Source: Microtetraspora fusca (GTDB taxonomy: Bacteria; Actinomycetota; Actinomycetes; Streptosporangiales; Streptosporangiaceae). Taken from it: a stretch of 64,000 bases of DNA. Positions 59,662 to 64,000 of this stretch are shown here, one piece after another (the first letter of the stretch is position 1; every line of letters begins with the position of its first letter). Location of the stretch: assembly GCF_001570365.1 (NCBI RefSeq), contig NZ_BBYK01000067.1, positions 1-64,000 of the forward strand. The letters run 5' to 3'. The notes beneath the pieces were generated by a model, which did not search any database, was not told the origin of the DNA, and saw only the letters and a list, made by a program, of their open reading frames with translations. The position numbers and the translations under genes are program-made.

Positions 59662-59851
59662 GCGCGTGACGGCGGGAAGCCGGTGCGGTGGGGAGCGGAG
59701 CGGAGTGCGGGTGGTTGTGGAGGCGCGCGTAAGACCGTGCCCGGTACCACCGCGCCCGCGACGGCCGCGCCAGCGGCATCACCAGAGGCCCGCTATCACG
59801 GCGCGCCGGAACAGCCACCCGCCGCAGCGCAGCGCCACTCCATCAACGGCG
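59662..59851 (+). repeat. right copy of the ~190-bp inverted repeat, with internal short repeats
   Basis: This is the inverted partner of 55850-56038. A 35-base string, beginning CCGGAACAGCCAC and ending GCAGCGCAGCGCC(A/G)CTC, occurs at 59806-59840 and again at 59889-59923 with two differences, a period of 83 bases, so the sequence to 59996 is a degenerate tandem continuation. No coding function is supported. Confidence 0.85.
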
Positions 59852-59996
59852 AGGACCCGGAACGCCCACACAACCGCCGTGATTCACACCGGAACAGCCA
59901 CGCGCCGCAGCGCAGCGCCGCTCATTTGACGGCGAGCGCCCGAAACGCGCCCACGACCGCTTTCGCGCGACGCTCGCCACAGCCTGATCGTCCCTC

Positions 59997-60884
59997 TCAG
60001 CGGGGGTTGAGGGTGTCGGTGATCCGGATGAACCCGTCCGTGCCGTGGCCTTGGTCGATGGTGCGCCGTACCAGGTCGTCGACGGCGCGCATCACGCTCG
60101 CGTCGATCCCATGGGATTCGGAGGCGTGGACGACATGGGCCACGGACGACGCCGCCGAGGTGATCGGGTTGCCCTCGCCGGAGAAGGTGCCGCCGTCCAC
60201 GTCGTCCGCCAACTGGTCGAAGAGCGGGGGGAGGATCGCGCCGATGCCCTTGGCGAACGGGGCCAGTTCCCGCGCGGTGATCCCTTCGGCCCTCGCCATC
60301 GCCAGGGCGTGCGCGTACCCCGCCATCGCGGTCCAGAAGACGTCGAGCAGCGCGATGTCGTACGCGGCCGCCCGGCCGGCGTCCTCGCCGAGGTGGGTGT
60401 GGGTGCCGCCCAGGGCGTCCAGCACCGGCCGGTGCTCCAGGTAGAGCTCCTTCGGGCCGCTGTGGAGGAACACGGCGGCCGGTGTGCCGATGGTCGGGGT
60501 CGGCGTCATGATCGCGCCGTCCAGGTACCCGATGCCGTGCTCGGCCGCCCAGGCCGCGGTGTCGCGGGCGCGGTCGGGGGTGTCGGCGGTCAGGTTCACA
60601 AGGGTGCGGCCCTTGAGCACGGCCGCGACCGTGTCGCGCCGCACGACGGCGTCCACCGCGTCGTAGTTCACCACGCAGATCACGGTCAACCCGCTCGCGG
60701 CGACCGCCTCTTCGGCGGACGGAGCGCTCACCGCGCCCCTCTCGACCAGTTCCCGGTCCCGGCCAGGTGTCCGGTTCCAGATCGTGGTTCGCAGGCCGGC
60801 GTCGAGGAAGGCGCCGGCCAGGGCCCGGCCCATCGGCCCCAGGCCGAGCACGGTGACGGCAGACTGTTCGGTATGTGACGTCAT
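59997..60884 (-). CDS. imine reductase-like NADPH oxidoreductase
   Basis: This 295-residue protein is of the beta-hydroxyacid dehydrogenase/imine reductase superfamily. Its N-terminal Rossmann motif is LGLGPMGRALAGAF with WNRTPGR for NADPH. DTPDRARDTAAWAAEHGIGY and LDGAIMTPTPTIGTP match the imine reductase signature rather than the lysine-containing motifs of hydroxyisobutyrate dehydrogenases. Asp176 in AYDIALLDVFW lies near the position held by Asp or Tyr in characterised imine reductases. It is divergent from an HxlR gene with a short palindrome between. Confidence 0.85.
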   Translation of the reverse strand: MTSHTEQSAVTVLGLGPMGRALAGAFLDAGLRTTIWNRTPGRDRELVERGAVSAPSAEEAVAASGLTVICVVNYDAVDAVVRRDTVAAVLKGRTLVNLTADTPDRARDTAAWAAEHGIGYLDGAIMTPTPTIGTPAAVFLHSGPKELYLEHRPVLDALGGTHTHLGEDAGRAAAYDIALLDVFWTAMAGYAHALAMARAEGITARELAPFAKGIGAILPPLFDQLADDVDGGTFSGEGNPITSAASSVAHVVHASESHGIDASVMRAVDDLVRRTIDQGHGTDGFIRITDTLNPR

Positions 60885-60885
60885 G

Positions 60886-60904
60886 TTCCAACTCCTGCTT
60901 GGAA
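60886..60904. promoter_or_regulatory. palindrome TTCCAA-N7-TTGGAA between imine reductase and HxlR genes
   Basis: Perfect 6-bp arms at 60886-60891 and 60899-60904 lie two bases upstream of the imine-reductase ATG and about 15 bases upstream of the HxlR start, the expected place for an HxlR-type operator. Confidence 0.5.
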
Positions 60905-60918
60905 ATCAACAAACGGCA

Positions 60919-61284
60919 ATGAATGGGATGAAGATGACGCGCAGCCGCGCCGAGGACCTGAACGTCTGTGGAGTGACCGCCGCGATCGCGGTGATCGACG
61001 GCAAGTGGAAGACGATCCTGCTCTGGCTTCTGGAATCGCGCCCGTACCGGCCCGGCGAGCTGCGCCGGCGGCTGCCCGGTCTCACCGAGAAGGTGCTGAC
61101 TCAGACACTCCGGGAGATGGAGGCCGACGGACTCGTCCACCGGGAGGTGCACGATGTCCGGCCGCTCAAGACCGTGTACTCGCTGACCGAGTTCGGCCGG
61201 GAGCTGTCCGAAGCGTTGGCTCCGCTCTCCGACTGGGGCCACCGGCGCCTGGAGAGGCTGGCCGAGTCCCAGCGGGTTTCCTGA
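60919..61284 (+). CDS. HxlR-family (DUF24) transcriptional regulator
   Basis: This is a 121-residue winged-helix protein: VIDGKWKTILLWLLESRPYR, PGELRRRLPGLTEKVLTQTL and DVRPLKTVYSLTEFGRELSE are the family blocks. One Cys (LNVCGVTAA) sits ahead of the first helix, the position of the redox-sensing cysteine in HxlR proteins such as YodB. Three in-frame ATGs (60919, 60928, 60934) are possible. It probably controls the divergent imine-reductase-like gene. Confidence 0.9.
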   Translation: MNGMKMTRSRAEDLNVCGVTAAIAVIDGKWKTILLWLLESRPYRPGELRRRLPGLTEKVLTQTLREMEADGLVHREVHDVRPLKTVYSLTEFGRELSEALAPLSDWGHRRLERLAESQRVS

Positions 61285-61372
61285 TACACGGCGATGCCTC
61301 CCTTCGCACCGGCTTTCGGCGGCCGCGCGACCGCCCATGACCATGGTTCCGGCCGCCGTATCCCGCGACAAG

Positions 61373-61392
61373 TACCCACAAAAAGGTGGGTA
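61373..61392. promoter_or_regulatory. HxlR-type palindrome TACCCAC-N6-GTGGGTA without an adjacent target gene
   Basis: TACCCAC (61373-61379) and GTGGGTA (61386-61392) are perfect 7-bp arms around AAAAAG. Operators of DUF24/HxlR regulators often have this TAC...GTA form with an A-rich centre. It stands in the 290-base gap after the HxlR gene, with no intact gene start close on either strand. The rest of 61285-61576 shows nothing clear. Confidence 0.4.
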
Positions 61393-61576
61393 TCGGCAGG
61401 TGACGCGGGTGACCTCCGGCCTGGCGGGACGCTCGGCCGGGCCGCTGCGGCGGCGGGGGCCAACCCGTGAGGAAGCCGCTCCTCGGGCCGAACCGTTCTC
61501 GCCGGAGTCCGCGAATCCCACCCTCGCCCAAACCCGCCACCGGCAGCAGGAAGGACTTCACCCGGCGGCTCAGGGG

Positions 61577-62069
61577 ATGCTCAGAGCAGTCATGAGGAGA
61601 ATCGGGCGCGTCTTCCGCGGCCTCTTCAGGGGGCCGCGGGCCCGGAGGGTGGAGAGGCTGGCCGGCCGTCTGCACGACGAGTGGCGCGCGGGACGCCGGC
61701 TGCCGGGCGGCGGCTATGAGCCGCGGATCAGGACGACCGCTGATCGGGCCTGGGTGAGACGGCACGGCACCGACCAGGTGGACATCGCCAACACCGGCTA
61801 TCGGGACCTGCCGGGCGACTGGCAGCGGGGAGAACCGGGAGTCGGCGGTCGTCGCGGTCAGGCAGGTGGCGGAGGGCCGCAGGCGCGGGGCCGACCTGTA
61901 CGGCGAGGAGTTCATGGAGTCCGCGAGCCACGCCGTGCACGAGGCGTGGCTCGTACGGAACGGGCGGCGGGCGTCACCGGAGCAGCGGCTGCCCTACCGC
62001 CTGCTGCCCGAGGCGGAGAAGGAGAAGGACCGGCTCGTGGTGCGCCTGGCGCTCGAGCTCTGGTCGTGA
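61577..62069 (+). pseudogene. RyR-domain-like protein gene with +1 frameshift
   Basis: The first phase, from ATG 61577 or 61592, gives VERLAGRLHDEWRAGRRLPG and then TGYRDLPGDWQR. From 61830 the next phase continues ENRESAVVAVRQVAEGRRRG, ADLYGEEF and LPYRLLPEAEKEKDRLVVRL up to a stop at 62067. The PY.lL...eKekDr block is the RyR-domain signature. One extra G in the GGGG run at 61827-61830 explains the break. Without it the product would be about 158 residues. It could be a sequencing error or a true mutation. Confidence 0.6.
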
Positions 62070-62088
62070 ACGCCGGACGGCGCTCCGG

Positions 62089-63186
62089 TCAGGACGCGAT
62101 CCGGAGCGCCTCGGCGGCGACGGCGTGCCGCAGGTCGCGGATGCCCGGCCGGCCGCGTACGGGGTGGACGTTGTTGGTCAGCAGCACGACGGTCAGCGCC
62201 CGTTCGGGGTCGACGACGAGGGAGGTCCCGGTGAACCCCGAGTGGCCGTAGGCGCGGCCGAGCGGCCCCACGATGGCGGGGTCGCCGATGCGCACGCCGA
62301 GCCCGTGGTCGAACGCCGCCCCCGTGACGCCCTGGTCGCGGATCATCTCCGCCACGGTGTCCGGGCGCAGGATCGGCCCGCCCCCTGTGCGCAGGGTCTC
62401 GCCGAAGCGGACCAGGTCGTCCGCCGTGGAGAACAGCCCGGCGTGCCCGGCGATCCCGCCGAGGCCGTACGCGGTCTCGTCGTGGACCTCGCCCCTGATG
62501 CAGCCGGGGCCGGGGCGGTCGGCCTGGTACTCGGTCGCGACGACGCGCGGGAGCAGCCCGGCCGGAGGGCGGTAGCAGGTGCTCGTCAGGCCGAGCGGCC
62601 CGATGACCCGGGTGCGGACGAGCTCGTCGAGGGGCGCTCCCCCGGCGATCTCGGCCACCCGGCCCGCCGTCACCATGCCGACGTCGGAGTAGACGTACCG
62701 CTCCCCGAGGGGGTGTCCCGGCGGCGTGGTGAGGATCAGCTCCATCCGCGCGGCGTGCGCGGCGGGGCCGTCGCCGGGGATCTCCTCGTGGGCCCGGCGG
62801 CTCGGCGGCAGGCCCGCCGTGTGGGTGAGCAGGTGCCGCAGCGTGGTCGCGCGGTGTCCCCCGTACGCCGGGGGGAGCCAGGTGGCGACCGGCTCGTCGA
62901 GCCGGAGCAGGCCGTCCTCCACCAGCGACAGGATGGCCGCGGTGGTGAACAGCTTGGTGATCGAGGCGAGGTCGAAGACCGAGTCGCGGCGGGCGGGCGG
63001 ACGTTCGTCCAGGAGCGCCTCCGTAGCTCCTGAATAACGTACGGCCTCGCCCGCCGCGGCGGCGGCGACGACGGCTCCGTCCTTGGCGATCACCGCGACC
63101 GCCGCCGAGCAGGCGGCGGGGACGGCGGCCTCGAGGATCCCCCGCAGGCTCGCGTCCGGGCCGCCGGGGTTCCCCGGGTCAGGCAC
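62089..63186 (-). CDS. serine hydrolase, beta-lactamase/penicillin-binding protein fold
   Basis: This 365-residue protein shows the three active-site boxes of class C-like serine hydrolases: SITK (Ser nucleophile and Lys), YSDVG (YxN-type position) and HSGFTG (KTG-type position). HLLTHTAGLPP and GHAGLFSTADDL are standard family blocks. No clear signal peptide is visible. It overlaps the murQ stop by eight bases, so the pair is one operon. In other bacteria such genes beside murQ act on muropeptides or as amidases/esterases; here that is inferred from context. Confidence 0.9.
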   Translation of the reverse strand: MPDPGNPGGPDASLRGILEAAVPAACSAAVAVIAKDGAVVAAAAAGEAVRYSGATEALLDERPPARRDSVFDLASITKLFTTAAILSLVEDGLLRLDEPVATWLPPAYGGHRATTLRHLLTHTAGLPPSRRAHEEIPGDGPAAHAARMELILTTPPGHPLGERYVYSDVGMVTAGRVAEIAGGAPLDELVRTRVIGPLGLTSTCYRPPAGLLPRVVATEYQADRPGPGCIRGEVHDETAYGLGGIAGHAGLFSTADDLVRFGETLRTGGGPILRPDTVAEMIRDQGVTGAAFDHGLGVRIGDPAIVGPLGRAYGHSGFTGTSLVVDPERALTVVLLTNNVHPVRGRPGIRDLRHAVAAEALRIAS

Positions 63187-64000
63187 CGACCACTCCCCCG
63201 GACGCGGCCTGCCTGGCCGCCTCCAGCCGGTCGCCGTTGGCCTGCAGGAGCGCCCTGGCGTCGTCGGCCCCGAGGTCGTGCTCGATCATGAGCACGGCCG
63301 CCTTGACCTGCCAGCCCGCCGCCTCCAGTGCCGCCTGGGCGGTGTCCAGGCCCGCGCCGGTGATGTCGCCCACCATGCGGGCGGCCCGGTCGGCGAGCTT
63401 GGAGTTGGCCGCGGAGACCTCGATCATCGAGTTCCCATACGTCCGGCCGAGCCGGACCATCGAGATCGTCGAGATCATGTTGAGGACGAGCTTCGTCGCG
63501 GTCCCGGCCTTGAGGCGGGTCGAGCCGGTCACGATCTCGGGCCCGACGATCACCTCGATCCGGTGCTCGGACGCCGCGGAGAGCGCCGAGTCCCGGTTGC
63601 AGGACACCCCGACGGTCAGCGCGCCCCTGCGGGCGGCCTCGCCGAGCGCGCCGAGCACGTACGGCGCCCGCCCGCTGGCGGAGACCCCCACGACGCTGTC
63701 GAGCGGGCCCACCTCCTTGCCGGCGATGGCCGCGGCACCGGCCGCGTCGTCGTCTTCGGCGCCCTCGACCGAGCGGGTCAGCGCGGGCTCGCCGCCCGCG
63801 ATGATGCCCTGGACGAGCTCGGGGTCGGTGCCGAAGGTGGGCGGGCATTCGGACGCGTCGAGCACGGCCAGGCGGCCGGAGGTCCCGGCGCCCACGTAGA
63901 AGAGGCGTCCCCCCTGATCCATGCGGGCGACGATCGCGTCGATGGCGGCCGAGATATGCGGGATCGCCACGGCGACCGCCGCGGGGACCTTGGCGTCGGC
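63179..64000 (-). CDS. murQ: N-acetylmuramic acid 6-phosphate etherase (5' end outside window)
   Basis: The gene enters from the right edge, so its N-terminus is not seen; at least 273 residues are present. It cleaves the lactyl ether of MurNAc-6-phosphate to GlcNAc-6-phosphate. The SIS domain has FYVGAGTSGRLAVLDASECP (with the catalytic-type Glu), GVSASGRAPYVLGAL, GVSCNRDSALSA and KAGTATKLVLNMISTISMVR. Together with anmK, nagZ and an RpiR regulator this completes the anhydro-MurNAc recycling route in the window. Its 3' end overlaps the serine hydrolase gene. Confidence 0.94.
   Translation of the reverse strand, partial: ADAKVPAAVAVAIPHISAAIDAIVARMDQGGRLFYVGAGTSGRLAVLDASECPPTFGTDPELVQGIIAGGEPALTRSVEGAEDDDAAGAAAIAGKEVGPLDSVVGVSASGRAPYVLGALGEAARRGALTVGVSCNRDSALSAASEHRIEVIVGPEIVTGSTRLKAGTATKLVLNMISTISMVRLGRTYGNSMIEVSAANSKLADRAARMVGDITGAGLDTAQAALEAAGWQVKAAVLMIEHDLGADDARALLQANGDRLEAARQAASGGVVGA

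Overview
The window is high-GC DNA from a filamentous-type actinobacterium. Almost every gene has strong G/C bias at the third codon position. The content fits the Streptosporangiales: RbpA behind a sigma-R-type promoter, an actinobacterial CtpI-like P-type ATPase, DUF2218, DUF2716 and WYL proteins, and many TetR and MarR regulators. The family assignment is inference. I see no rRNA, tRNA, CRISPR array, complete insertion sequence or prophage.

Left third (1-24.8 kb). This holds a drug or lipid type ABC exporter with two permeases, a DoxX-like protein, a Tat-exported PHP phosphoesterase with a His-rich leader, a LysE exporter, an alpha/beta hydrolase, a WYL regulator, DeoR plus MFS, and a TSUP permease. 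From about 11.2 to 13.1 kb the DNA is sparse and worn, with gene remnants and a broken IS110-type transposase. A run of resistance-type modules follows: SMR exporter/azoreductase/TetR; TetR/ABC-F/virginiamycin B lyase (a probable streptogramin self-protection or resistance operon whose ABC-F gene seems to start at CTG); and TetR/Gfo-Idh oxidoreductase. This run lies between an orphan NarL-type histidine kinase (15.1-16.3 kb) and an orphan NarL-type response regulator (24.8 kb). It also contains a deletion scar in which a rhodanese gene and an Lrp/AsnC gene have both lost their 5' halves.

Middle (25-44 kb). This part is mostly core-like: a MoxR/DUF58/vWA operon beside a degenerate kinase-like membrane protein, two RNA methyltransferase-type genes, a glycerophosphodiesterase with three GTTCAC repeats upstream (candidate PHO box), a UMF1-type MFS protein, RbpA with a textbook GGGAAT-N18-GTT promoter, DUF2218, MarR and TetR regulators, a quinone reductase, an APH-like kinase, a FUSC transporter and an HhH-GPD protein. 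It ends with a self-sufficient CYP102-type P450 (P450 BM3 layout) under a divergent TetR with two perfect operators.

Right third (44-64 kb). A 1511-residue CtpI-like P-type ATPase has a small His/Met-rich membrane protein upstream. A cell-wall recycling locus follows: AnmK, a GlcNAc-kinase-like BadF protein, a GHL10 glycosidase, NagZ-type GH3, RpiR/MurR, then (after about 6.3 kb of unrelated DNA) a serine hydrolase and MurQ. The intervening DNA carries quinone reductase, PadR, FAD monooxygenase, imine-reductase-like and HxlR genes and a frameshifted RyR-domain gene. Part of it is bracketed by a ~190 bp, ~95% identical inverted repeat, which suggests that accessory DNA entered the recycling locus.

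Gene starts were chosen from ribosome-binding sites and family length where possible. Several small genes (51-59 codons) and gene fragments are reported as well.
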